Below, one piece after another: positions 44,178-52,391 of a stretch of DNA of 64,000 nt. Location of the stretch: NCBI GenBank assembly GCA_964431735.1, contig CAYSLJ010000007.1, positions 1 to 64,000 on the forward strand. The letters run 5' to 3'. The stretch's first letter is position 1. The number at the start of each line of letters is the position of its first letter. Source of the DNA: CALARM01 sp964431735. Its GTDB lineage: Bacteria > Vulcanimicrobiota > SpSt-956 > JAKJGF01. The notes under the pieces are model-generated. The model had not been told where the DNA came from and did not search any database. It worked only from the letters and a program-made list of their open reading frames with translations. The translations under genes and the position numbers were made by a program.

Positions 44178-47012
44178 TTACTTCAAAACCTTCGCTGCCT
44201 TTGTTAAAACCTCTTCAGGTATTTCAATACCAAGCTTCTTTGCCAGTTTTAGATTTATATAAATCTTTTCAGGCACATAATTTTCTACCGGTATATCTTT
44301 GGGGTTTTCTCCTTTTATAATTCTTTCCGCCATTTTTGCAGTTTCCTCTCCTACCTGATAATAATCTGCTCCTGCTGTAAGAAATGCACCGCCTTCAACA
44401 TCGGAGAAGGTATTTGTAAAATAGGGTATCTTTTTCTCAGACAGTATCTGAGCTATTGTTTTCATACTTAAACTGACAGTATTATCACCTGAAGTAATAA
44501 AAAGGTCTATATGTTTGTTCAACAGTGAATTAAGAGCGTCCATTATCTCTGCTGTTCCCGATACATTTACTTCAAGCAATTGAAAATTATATTTTTTTGC
44601 TGCCATTCTTGCTTTTTCCGTACATACCTGTGAACATGCTTCGGAAGGATTCCATATAATTCCTACTTTTCTGGCTCCGGGAAATATTTCTCTCATTAAT
44701 TCAAAGGTTTTTTCTACAGGCTGACATGTGGCAATACCTGTTACATTGCTTTGATGTTCATGCTGTGTTTTTGCCACTCCCATACGATAGGGGTCTGTAA
44801 CTGCACCGAATACATGGGGTATTACTTTATTTACCTGTGCCATTGATTGAAGTGCAGGAGTTGACACGGTAATTATATAATCATATTTTTCCTGGACGAT
44901 TTCCTGGGCTATTGCCTGGCCTGTAGAAAAATCATTCTGTGCAGTTTTTTCATAGATTTTAATGTTAAATTCCTCAAGAAGTCCGCTTTTTTTCAGTCTA
45001 TCCGTAACACCACGGGCTGTTTCCATTAGAAGGTCATTGTCATTGAAGCGAAAGAGAGCAAGTTTTTTTTCTATCTCTCCCTGTTTAGGAATGTCTTTCC
45101 TGATTAAAGTGCCATCTTCCTTTATTATGATTGTAGCCTGTGATAATAGTTTTTCCGGTATATTTATATTCAGCTTTTTTACAGCAGCCATATTTATGCC
45201 AAGTTCAATTTTTTTATAAGTTTCAAAGGGGATTTCCTGCGGTTTTTCCCCTTTTAAAATTCTGTCAACTAGACGGGCTCCCTGTATGCCGCTCAGGGCA
45301 TAATCATATCCATAGGCGAAGACTGCTCCGTCTTTAAGTCTGTCTATATCATTTATGAGAATGGGAATATTTTTTGCATTTCCTGCCTTTACAATTGAGT
45401 CAAAGGCTGAAAAAACAATATTATCGGGAGGGAGAACAAACATGTCTATATTTTTCCCTGTAAGAGATGTGGCAGCCTGATATACTTCAGAAGAACCGTT
45501 AATGGTTACTCCTTCGAAGGTAATATCACTGTCTTTCTTCACTTCCTTTTCCAGATTTCCCACATTGAATACTGCATTTACCTGTGACGGATCCCACATT
45601 GTACCTATCTTTATTTTTCCCGGGTACATAGTTTTTACAAGAGCAACGGTATGTTCCATAGGTATCCATCCGTAAACGCCTGTGACATTTGGTAGATGGT
45701 CTTTATCACTTGAGCCGGCTCCCAGTATGAAGGGATTTGCCACTGTGGCAAAGACGACAGGTATAGTTTTTGTTTTATTGATTGCCGCCTGTGTGGTACC
45801 GCTTGATATGGAAACAATTACATCATATCCGTTCATTATGTATTTATCAATAATAGTATTAACTGTAGGCATATCACCCTGGGCATTCTGAAGATCTATT
45901 GTGCAGTTTTTTTCGTCAATATAGCCGATTCTTTTCATTTCTTCAGAGAAAGCATCTCTTGTTACGTTTAGAAGGCCGTTATCATTTAACTGTAATACTC
46001 CGATTTTATAAAATTTTTCCGATTTCCCAGATAAAAGAGATCTGAAATTTTTATTTGAAATAAAGAATATTCCCAGTGCCAGAATTATTCCTGCAGGAAT
46101 GAGGATTCTGCTGTATTTTTTTAAGGATTCTACTGATTTTATCTTTTTTCCATGTACAGGCATAACTTTTGTTACATAGAGTGTTATAAGGACAAAGAGG
46201 GATGTGAATAATTTCAGATCTACAGGGTTCATACCTCCGTACAGGGCAAAGGCAATCATAAATCTGTAGACTACAGAACCGATTATTGCACTTAATATGG
46301 TTATATAAATTGAAGAACCTTTTAAAAGTGACTCACCTATAATAACAGAAGCAAGTCCTATCATAAGTGTTCCTATGCCCATGCCGATATCGGCAAATCC
46401 CTGGTACTGTGCTACAAGTCCACCGGAAATGCCGACCAGTCCGTTTGCCAGGGTAAGGCCGAGTATATTAATGAGATCCGTATTTACACTGTTTGCAGAG
46501 GCCATTACTGGATTATTTCCCGTCACTCTGATTGTTATGCCGAGATCTGTTTTGAAAAACAGGGACATAAGGAACCAGAATAGTGCCATGACAATCAGAA
46601 GAAATATAGAAATCCATATTTCTTTCTCTATGCCAGGATTGAATGAATTAAACCATGTTATAAAAGTAGGCAGTTCAAGGAGAGGTATGTTTGATTTTCC
46701 CATTATACGGAGATTTATGGAATAAAGGCCGATCATTACCAGGATCCCTGCAAGGAGTCCATTGATTTTCATTTTTGTATAAATAAGGCCTGTGCACAGA
46801 CCTGCTGCTCCCCCTGCCAGAAATCCTGCAAAAATGGCAGTGAAGGGATTTACGCCGGACGTAATCATAACTGCCGTAACGGCAGCACCTGCCGTAAAAC
46901 TGCCGTCTATGGTAATATCAGAAAAGTTCAAGATACGGAAGGTAATAAGAGTGCCTGCAGCCATGAAAGCATAAAGTAAACCCAGATTTAATGCACCGAG
47001 CCATAGTTCCAT
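44178..47012 (-). CDS. ABC permease fused to two substrate-binding domains
   Basis: A 944-residue fusion. Residues about 1-290 are a permease of the BPD_transp_2 (branched-chain/urea) type with eight or more membrane segments (LGALNLGLLYAFMAAGTLITF onward). A further membrane segment (about 308-325) tethers two consecutive substrate-binding domains of the ABC_sub_bind (TrpX-like) family: domain 1 about 340-635 and domain 2 about 650-940. The copies share IGVLQL/LALFRF starts, IPVVFATVANPF and IPHVFGAVTDPY, and EIPEEVL-type ends but have diverged. The ATPase is a separate gene. One permease with two fixed receptors per chain is unusual outside the GlnPQ type. Related binding proteins are linked to tryptophan or tyrosine uptake. 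Confidence 0.9.
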   Translation of the reverse strand: MELWLGALNLGLLYAFMAAGTLITFRILNFSDITIDGSFTAGAAVTAVMITSGVNPFTAIFAGFLAGGAAGLCTGLIYTKMKINGLLAGILVMIGLYSINLRIMGKSNIPLLELPTFITWFNSFNPGIEKEIWISIFLLIVMALFWFLMSLFFKTDLGITIRVTGNNPVMASANSVNTDLINILGLTLANGLVGISGGLVAQYQGFADIGMGIGTLMIGLASVIIGESLLKGSSIYITILSAIIGSVVYRFMIAFALYGGMNPVDLKLFTSLFVLITLYVTKVMPVHGKKIKSVESLKKYSRILIPAGIILALGIFFISNKNFRSLLSGKSEKFYKIGVLQLNDNGLLNVTRDAFSEEMKRIGYIDEKNCTIDLQNAQGDMPTVNTIIDKYIMNGYDVIVSISSGTTQAAINKTKTIPVVFATVANPFILGAGSSDKDHLPNVTGVYGWIPMEHTVALVKTMYPGKIKIGTMWDPSQVNAVFNVGNLEKEVKKDSDITFEGVTINGSSEVYQAATSLTGKNIDMFVLPPDNIVFSAFDSIVKAGNAKNIPILINDIDRLKDGAVFAYGYDYALSGIQGARLVDRILKGEKPQEIPFETYKKIELGINMAAVKKLNINIPEKLLSQATIIIKEDGTLIRKDIPKQGEIEKKLALFRFNDNDLLMETARGVTDRLKKSGLLEEFNIKIYEKTAQNDFSTGQAIAQEIVQEKYDYIITVSTPALQSMAQVNKVIPHVFGAVTDPYRMGVAKTQHEHQSNVTGIATCQPVEKTFELMREIFPGARKVGIIWNPSEACSQVCTEKARMAAKKYNFQLLEVNVSGTAEIMDALNSLLNKHIDLFITSGDNTVSLSMKTIAQILSEKKIPYFTNTFSDVEGGAFLTAGADYYQVGEETAKMAERIIKGENPKDIPVENYVPEKIYINLKLAKKLGIEIPEEVLTKAAKVLK

Positions 47013-47026
47013 AATTCCTGCGACAT

Positions 47027-48241
47027 CTATCCTTTCAGTTCTATAATACCTGCCACGCCATGACTGAACATACTTTTACCGAGCAGATGTTTTACTCCTG
47101 AAGGTTCAAGTTCTTCAGTAATTCTTTTCAATTCTTCTTCGAATTCATCTGCTTCTCTTTTAAAGAGTGACTGTTCGAATATGGCTCCGTGGATATGGAA
47201 ATTATTATCTTTCGGCACAAGATTCCTGATGGTTTCTTTCTCTCCAGATTTATCTTTTACTGCTATTCCGCATGCCACTACGATTTTGTCTATATCTTCA
47301 GGTTCTATGGAAAAATTTATCCATGACGAAAAATTGGAACTGTGAAAAATACTGTTTCCGTTGTCAGGTTTGTTCTTCAGAAGAGGAACCTGTTTTAAAT
47401 TCATTCCGCTCAGTCCCTTGCTTTCCGCAAAAAAAACTATGCCTATGACAGGTTGCCCGGATATGGTCAGGAATGAGTCTATCAATCTGTATAGATCTAT
47501 AAAGCCGTCGGTACCGTAAAATGACAGGATATATTTCCATGGTCCGTTAAATCCGAATCCATGGAAGAAATTATATTTAATTGATTCCTGCTGATTTTTA
47601 TAGAGCATAAAATCCACACATGGTCTTTTTACTGCAGGATATACAAAGAGATTGCTGTTTATGACAACTGTTTCACCGAAATAATCCCTGTAATCCCTGT
47701 AATGTTCTCCGAGAGCGGCAAGACCTGTGCCGAATCTTATATCTTCAGGTTTTACATACAGAACATGTTCCTGTCCGTATAAGGACGCAGGAACATGTTC
47801 CTGTGAGCCTATAGAAAACAATGTGCCTTCCTTTTCCTGATATGATTTTATATTCAGTGAAATTCCGTTCGTTTCTTTTACTGTAATCGTTGAATTACTT
47901 GCTGATATGGCAGAAGTTTTAATATCTTCTTTTGTTGAAATAACAGAGAAGAGTTTATCGAAACCTGTAGATTTAAATATATTGGCTACATAATCGGTCA
48001 TTTTACAGAGAATTATTTCACCGTCTACTTTTTTTAACTGTTTTTGAAATAAGAGGAATATCCTGAGTCCGGCACTGCTTATATAATTTACGTCTTCAAG
48101 ATTTACTGCTATTATTCTTTCTCCGGAAAGAGTCATGTCTTTAAATAATTTTTCCAGATCTTTTGAAGTATTACTGTCTATTCTGCCTTTTATATTAATC
48201 CATTTAAGGTTATTTTCTTCTGTAATGTTATATTCAAACAT
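47027..48241 (-). CDS. STAS-domain protein with unknown C-terminal domain
   Basis: A 404-residue soluble protein. Residues about 1-110 are a STAS/anti-sigma-antagonist domain: VNLEDVNYISSAGLRIFLLFQK includes the conserved Ser at the position that is phosphorylated in SpoIIAA-like proteins. Residues about 125-404 have no recognised domain (KYILSFYGTDGFIDLYRLID, NFHIHGAIFEQSLFKREADEF); they may form one larger domain. The gene lies 14 bases upstream of the permease fusion with an AGAGGT ribosome site, so it belongs to the operon. A phosphorylation-controlled STAS protein in a transport operon suggests regulation of uptake, which is inference. Confidence 0.82.
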   Translation of the reverse strand: MFEYNITEENNLKWINIKGRIDSNTSKDLEKLFKDMTLSGERIIAVNLEDVNYISSAGLRIFLLFQKQLKKVDGEIILCKMTDYVANIFKSTGFDKLFSVISTKEDIKTSAISASNSTITVKETNGISLNIKSYQEKEGTLFSIGSQEHVPASLYGQEHVLYVKPEDIRFGTGLAALGEHYRDYRDYFGETVVINSNLFVYPAVKRPCVDFMLYKNQQESIKYNFFHGFGFNGPWKYILSFYGTDGFIDLYRLIDSFLTISGQPVIGIVFFAESKGLSGMNLKQVPLLKNKPDNGNSIFHSSNFSSWINFSIEPEDIDKIVVACGIAVKDKSGEKETIRNLVPKDNNFHIHGAIFEQSLFKREADEFEEELKRITEELEPSGVKHLLGKSMFSHGVAGIIELKG

Positions 48242-48335
48242 AGTTTACCTCTGATAAATCGTGACGCATGAAGCGAGGATTGTTTCTGATGAGCTATTCG
48301 TTATGTATATGAAATTTCCTTTTTGTCTCCATAAG

Positions 48336-48414
48336 TTTATATGAGAAGCGTAACGCGTTACGGGAGGAACAAATTCTCATTTTTTGTTGTGACCGGAGCG
48401 GTCATGGCTGTTAG
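48336..48414 (+). mobile_element. 80-bp ATGAGAAT element, copy 2
   Basis: TTTATATGAGAA, core GCGTAACGCGTTACGGGAGG, ATTCTCATTT, then TGACCGGAGCGGTCA (about 48391-48405). Aligns with 49535-49608 and (inverted) 18258-18342. Confidence 0.85.
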
Positions 48415-48427
48415 TGAAAAATGAATT

Positions 48428-48913
48428 TTATATGTCCACTGAAATAAAAAATAATACAGTTAAAATTATAAAAATGGTTGATGTGATATATCCCGTATAT
48501 GTCAGCAATCTAAATCTTTTCGGTATATACATGATATAAATTTTGATTTCAAAATTATTTTCTCCCTGATGTATATAAGGTTCCAGATCAAGAGCAAAAC
48601 CTTTTTCATGATCCGAAAGAGATCTTATATCAATATTATCAAAAGATACCCTGCGACCGTTTACTGTGATATATTCCACGCCGTTATCGGGAATAATTCT
48701 TATTGTTTTCTGGCTTATTTTTCCGGAGTGGATTTTACCTGCAATAACATATTCTGCCGGCCCTTTCGGATAGTCAAAGAAAGGAAGGCTGAGCTTTTCG
48801 ATATTTACGTCTTTCTTTTCCAGATCCGTAATACGGAGTGACGTATAATTATTTAATAAAATAAAGAGTATTAATAAAAAAATTAATACAGCATATTTAA
48901 TATAACTTGACAT
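48428..48913 (-). CDS. Two-pass membrane protein, paralogue A
   Basis: A 161-residue protein with membrane segments near 5-22 and 138-158 and a soluble middle of about 110 residues (AEYVIAGKIHSGKISQKTIRI, FALDLEPYIHQGENNFEIKIY). No known family, but the soluble part resembles a jelly-roll/beta-sandwich, with GENNFEIKIY as in carbohydrate-binding glycosidase-like folds. It is a paralogue of the gene directly upstream (one base apart), so the pair arose by duplication and must be translated together. Both sit at the end of the radical-SAM cluster on the same strand. Confidence 0.72.
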   Translation of the reverse strand: MSSYIKYAVLIFLLILFILLNNYTSLRITDLEKKDVNIEKLSLPFFDYPKGPAEYVIAGKIHSGKISQKTIRIIPDNGVEYITVNGRRVSFDNIDIRSLSDHEKGFALDLEPYIHQGENNFEIKIYIMYIPKRFRLLTYTGYITSTIFIILTVLFFISVDI

Positions 48914-48914
48914 A

Positions 48915-49493
48915 TCAATACATCTGTTTCCAGAAAGGAAATAATGATCGTCTTATAAATCTGAAATAGTTAAAGAAATAATAAAGTAAAATACTCAGAA
49001 GGATAAGCATTATAATATGAATTGAAATATACAGTTTATCTCTCGAAGAATTACTTATATCAAGAGCGACAGTTCCTCCGTCATCTAGCAGTTTCAGCTC
49101 AAACCTGTTTTCTCCTGCATGGATATAAGAGCCTATATCTATATCAAAACCGTTTATATAGCCTGAAAAAGATTTTGTAATCATTTTATCAAGAGAAACA
49201 GGGGTATTGTTTATCTTTATATATTCTATCCTGTCATCTGCCACAATGTTTATCACTCTCTGAGAAAGGTGGGAAGAGTAAATTTTACCTGTGAATATAT
49301 ATACCCTGTTCCGGGTTGAATCTTCTCTGAAAGGAAAGACAATGTCCCTGATTTCTTCTTTCTCATCTTTTACTTTTATACCGGTGAAGCTGAGAATGGT
49401 ATAGTTATTCAGCAGGATAGAGATTATAAGCAGAGAAATAAGTATCGCATATTTTCTGTGTTCTTTAATGAAATTTACTATTTTTTCTTCCAT
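48915..49493 (-). CDS. Two-pass membrane protein, paralogue B
   Basis: A 192-residue protein with membrane segments near 15-32 and 153-173. The soluble middle has the same plan as paralogue A: VYIFTGKIYSSHLSQRVINI matches VIAGKIHSGKISQKTIRI, and GENRFELKL matches GENNFEIKI. The C-terminus is basic (FRFIRRSLFPFWKQ). A TATAAT on the minus strand lies four bases before the ATG, too close for a normal leader, so it may have a very short leader. A repeat element (49535-49608) separates it from the radical-SAM gene upstream. Function unknown. Confidence 0.72.
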   Translation of the reverse strand: MEEKIVNFIKEHRKYAILISLLIISILLNNYTILSFTGIKVKDEKEEIRDIVFPFREDSTRNRVYIFTGKIYSSHLSQRVINIVADDRIEYIKINNTPVSLDKMITKSFSGYINGFDIDIGSYIHAGENRFELKLLDDGGTVALDISNSSRDKLYISIHIIMLILLSILLYYFFNYFRFIRRSLFPFWKQMY

Positions 49494-49534
49494 ATATATT
49501 ATAATACGACATTATCTCTTTTCTTTCCTTCATA

Positions 49535-49608
49535 TTTATATGAGAATCGTAACGCGTTACGGGAGAAACAAACTCTCATACTTCGTTTTAGTGACCGAAC
49601 CGGTCACT
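49535..49608 (+). mobile_element. 80-bp ATGAGAAT element, copy 3, overlapping a stop codon
   Basis: TTTATATGAGAATCGTAACG, GGGAGAAACAAACTCTCATA, then the palindrome GTGACCGAACCGGTCAC (49591-49607). On the minus strand the palindrome encodes the last residues and stop codon of the radical-SAM gene at 49588. Confidence 0.88.
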
Positions 49609-50889
49609 AAAACCCTTCCAAACTCCCATACCTTCAGCAATGTACCAGATCAGAAGTTCTCCGGTCAAAATGCGGTTTACTTCACATCTCCCTCTGTTTT
49701 CCTTTCCCGTTGCCATGACCCTTGAAGGACAATCACCGCCGCAGTGCCAGTAGCAAAAACATTCTCTGCAATTATTTCTGAGACTCTTCTGTTTATCCAT
49801 AAATTCATAAATTTTATTTTCATCTACATTTACCGAAGATGTAACATTACCTGCAGTGAACAGCGGAAACAGGGGATGACTTCTGTCATGAATTTCAAAA
49901 CATGTTACTATGTCTCCCTGTGGTGTTACTACCAGACAGTCTTCGGCACAGAGGCAGAATGATGAAGCTATGAGCCAGGGTCTTGCACCGGAATAAAATA
50001 CATGTCTTCCGTAATCTATTCCTGTTTCAAAGGCTTTTATAAAAGAAGATGTAAAAGATTTTATATGACTTTTTGAAGGATCTTTGTATATGCCCCTTTT
50101 ATTCACGTAACATGGTTCGATCTGTACTGTCTTACATTCTGTTTCCTCACAGATAAAAGATATAGAATCGGGAAGCCTGTCAAAACTGTCAGGCACCGAG
50201 GTAATGCGTATGGAATAGGGTATTTTAAATCTATCAAATTCTTTTATTGTTTTTATGACAGAGTAAAAAGAACTTTTGCCGTTCCTGAGAGGTCTCTGTT
50301 TTTCCTGTATTTCAGCTATGCCGTCAAAAGAGATATTCAGAGAATCAAAATTTTTTACAATAAATTCTTTCTGATAATCTTCGAGAACACCGTTTGTTGA
50401 CATAGAGAGTTTACATGGTAAATCCCTGCTTTTTGCATATTCTACAGTTTCTTTGAGTGTTTCCCAGTTCATCGTCGGTTCCCCTCCTCCGTGAAAGGAA
50501 ACGGAAAAATTCGCCGCCTTTTTTTCTGAAGCATTTCTGTAAATATAATCAATAACCGTTCTGGCAACAGAAAAAGACATGTTCAGATTTTTATTTTCTC
50601 CTCCTCTTGCATAACAGTAAGTGCATTTCATGTTACAGTTACCTGTCATTAAAAGAGCTGTTTTGACAGGTTTATATTCATGTATGGAACATTCCAAAAC
50701 ATCCGGATCGTCTCTCCAGAAATTTATAGAATCAAGAAATTTTTCCGCATCACTGTAACTGTAACGGCAGATGCCGGCAATTTTTTCTTTCAGATAAAGA
50801 GCCATTTTTTTATTTGCAATAAAAGCCAGTCTGATAAGAGGTCTGTAAATGATAAATTCTTTTTTAAAGGGAATGATATATAGTTCCAT
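49588..50889 (-). CDS. Radical SAM/SPASM protein 1
   Basis: A 433-residue radical-SAM enzyme. Residues about 1-75 form an N-terminal recognition-like region (YIIPFKKEFIIYRPL). The SAM cluster is Cys85-x3-Cys89-x2-Cys92 (CNMKCTYC), followed by the GGGEP motif (HGGGEPTMNWE) and the partial TIM barrel (DGIAEIQEKQRPL). The C-terminal SPASM region has CRECFCYWHCGGDCPSR and a late CEVNR, enough for two auxiliary 4Fe-4S clusters. This layout is that of peptide-modifying and sulfatase-maturase enzymes; substrate unknown. The last residues (FSDRFGH) are encoded by a repeat palindrome. Same strand as three other radical-SAM genes and a PqqD-like gene. Confidence 0.9.
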   Translation of the reverse strand: MELYIIPFKKEFIIYRPLIRLAFIANKKMALYLKEKIAGICRYSYSDAEKFLDSINFWRDDPDVLECSIHEYKPVKTALLMTGNCNMKCTYCYARGGENKNLNMSFSVARTVIDYIYRNASEKKAANFSVSFHGGGEPTMNWETLKETVEYAKSRDLPCKLSMSTNGVLEDYQKEFIVKNFDSLNISFDGIAEIQEKQRPLRNGKSSFYSVIKTIKEFDRFKIPYSIRITSVPDSFDRLPDSISFICEETECKTVQIEPCYVNKRGIYKDPSKSHIKSFTSSFIKAFETGIDYGRHVFYSGARPWLIASSFCLCAEDCLVVTPQGDIVTCFEIHDRSHPLFPLFTAGNVTSSVNVDENKIYEFMDKQKSLRNNCRECFCYWHCGGDCPSRVMATGKENRGRCEVNRILTGELLIWYIAEGMGVWKGFSDRFGH

Positions 50890-50918
50890 GATTATGTCCT
50901 GTGTGATGCCTTATAATC

Positions 50919-51045
50919 GTGACGCGTAACGCGTAACACGTGACGCGTGTTTTACCGGTACCGGGCGACCACAGGGGGGCGCCCATGCTGAATCACCCTT
51001 CACGACTTACGACTCACTACTCACTACTCACGATTCTCATATAAA
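50919..51045. repeat. Composite repeat between two radical-SAM genes
   Basis: GCGTAAC/GCGTGAC units (50919-50949), a GGGCG..GCGCCC hairpin (50961-50985), ACTCACT units (51000-51030), and an end of the 80-bp family (ACGATTCTCATATAAA, 51029-51044). The last piece encodes the C-terminus of radical SAM 2. Confidence 0.8.
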
Positions 51046-52325
51046 CATGTCATCAAAATCCATTTCAAAGCAATTTCTTTCTTTACGCGGCAGAGAAAAC
51101 CTTCTTTTTCATTATTTTCTGTTAAGGAGCATATTTCAGGACATTCTCCCGAACAGTGATATATATTTATACACTTATTGCATTTCTCCGGTAATGGTTT
51201 ATGTCTGTAAAAATCGATTAATTCATTATTTATCCTGATATTTCCATGATGTACATTACCTGTCATCATTTCTGGTCTCACAGAACTATCTGTGCAGAAA
51301 AAACAGCCGCTTATCCCGTTGCCGGGGATTAAATGGAGCACATTACGAAACATGCTGCAGTAGCTTCTGTGAAGTTCATTGAGTCTTACTCCTCCGTATG
51401 TAAGATTACATCCCAGTTCTTCAGCTTTTTTCTGAGCTTCTATAAAATGTTCTGCAAAGAGTGAAGCATCTTCACTTTTAAAAGGTGCTCTGTCTCTGTT
51501 CCATACTTCATAGACAGGCTCAAATCTCATATTAACGGCAGAGAGTTTTTCATAAAGATATGTTGCAATATGAGACTGATGTGTAACTGTTTCAGGTGTG
51601 ATTGTAGCGCGAACCGACATTGATATTCCCCGGCTGTTAATAATTTCTGCCGTCCTTTCCACGCAGGTAGATGATGGTTCTCCATTTTTTAGAGGCCTCT
51701 GCCTGTCCTGAATAAAAGGAGGGCCGTCACAGGACAGGGCTATATGATTGAAGTGGTTGCAGAGCCATATTACATGTTCTTCTTCCATTACACCGTTTGT
51801 GACGATAGTTCCATGCCAGGTCACATTAAATTCTTCTGCCATCTTTCTGGTAATATATTCGAATCTCACTACCTGTTCCCATTGGACGGAAGGTTCGCCT
51901 CCGCCGTGGAGGACAAAAAGGAAAGGGTGTTTTTTTTCCCTGCATATATTTAATACGTATTCTGCTGCAGCAATTACAGCTTTTTCATCGATATAACAGG
52001 AATGTTTACTCACTTTACCTGTGTAACAGTAAGAACATTTAAGATTGCATCTATCTGACAGATAAAGAGTGAGGCATACAGGTTCAAATGGTGAAATTAA
52101 AATCTTTTCCCATGTTTTTTGAACTTTTAAAGCACACTCTGTCAGTTTAAGAGCAAGATTTTTTATTTTTTCGGAAACATTATTTTTTGAAGAGGCAAAA
52201 AACTTTTTCAATTCCTCTCCGGAGGAAGAAGAAACGCGACATATATAACCGGGAATATATAATATATTATAATCTTCTATAAGAAATACAGGTAAATCTT
52301 TATGGATTTTAGTAACATGAGCCAT
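51024..52325 (-). CDS. Radical SAM/SPASM protein 2
   Basis: A 433-residue radical-SAM enzyme, about the same length and plan as protein 1. The cluster motif is Cys93-x3-Cys97-x2-Cys100 (CNLKCSYC). HGGGEPSVQWE and DGPPFIQDRQRPLKNG follow. The C-terminal SPASM pattern is CNKCINIYHCSGECPEIC with a late CRVKK. The ATG is preceded directly by a GCGTGA heptamer array with no ribosome site, so translation may be leaderless or depend on an upstream gene. The C-terminal residues (YENRE) come from a repeat end. By sequence plan it belongs with peptide maturases; a sulfatase-maturase role is the main alternative. Confidence 0.9.
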   Translation of the reverse strand: MAHVTKIHKDLPVFLIEDYNILYIPGYICRVSSSSGEELKKFFASSKNNVSEKIKNLALKLTECALKVQKTWEKILISPFEPVCLTLYLSDRCNLKCSYCYTGKVSKHSCYIDEKAVIAAAEYVLNICREKKHPFLFVLHGGGEPSVQWEQVVRFEYITRKMAEEFNVTWHGTIVTNGVMEEEHVIWLCNHFNHIALSCDGPPFIQDRQRPLKNGEPSSTCVERTAEIINSRGISMSVRATITPETVTHQSHIATYLYEKLSAVNMRFEPVYEVWNRDRAPFKSEDASLFAEHFIEAQKKAEELGCNLTYGGVRLNELHRSYCSMFRNVLHLIPGNGISGCFFCTDSSVRPEMMTGNVHHGNIRINNELIDFYRHKPLPEKCNKCINIYHCSGECPEICSLTENNEKEGFLCRVKKEIALKWILMTCLYENRE

Positions 52326-52386
52326 TCACGCGTCACGCGTCACGCGTCACGCGTCACGCATCACGCATCACGCATCACGCATCACG
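52326..52386. repeat. GCGTCAC/GCATCAC heptamer array at a start codon
   Basis: About eight units in tandem fill the whole gap between the WD40 gene's stop codon (four bases away) and the ATG of radical SAM 2. Confidence 0.93.
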
Positions 52387-52391
52387 ATTCC

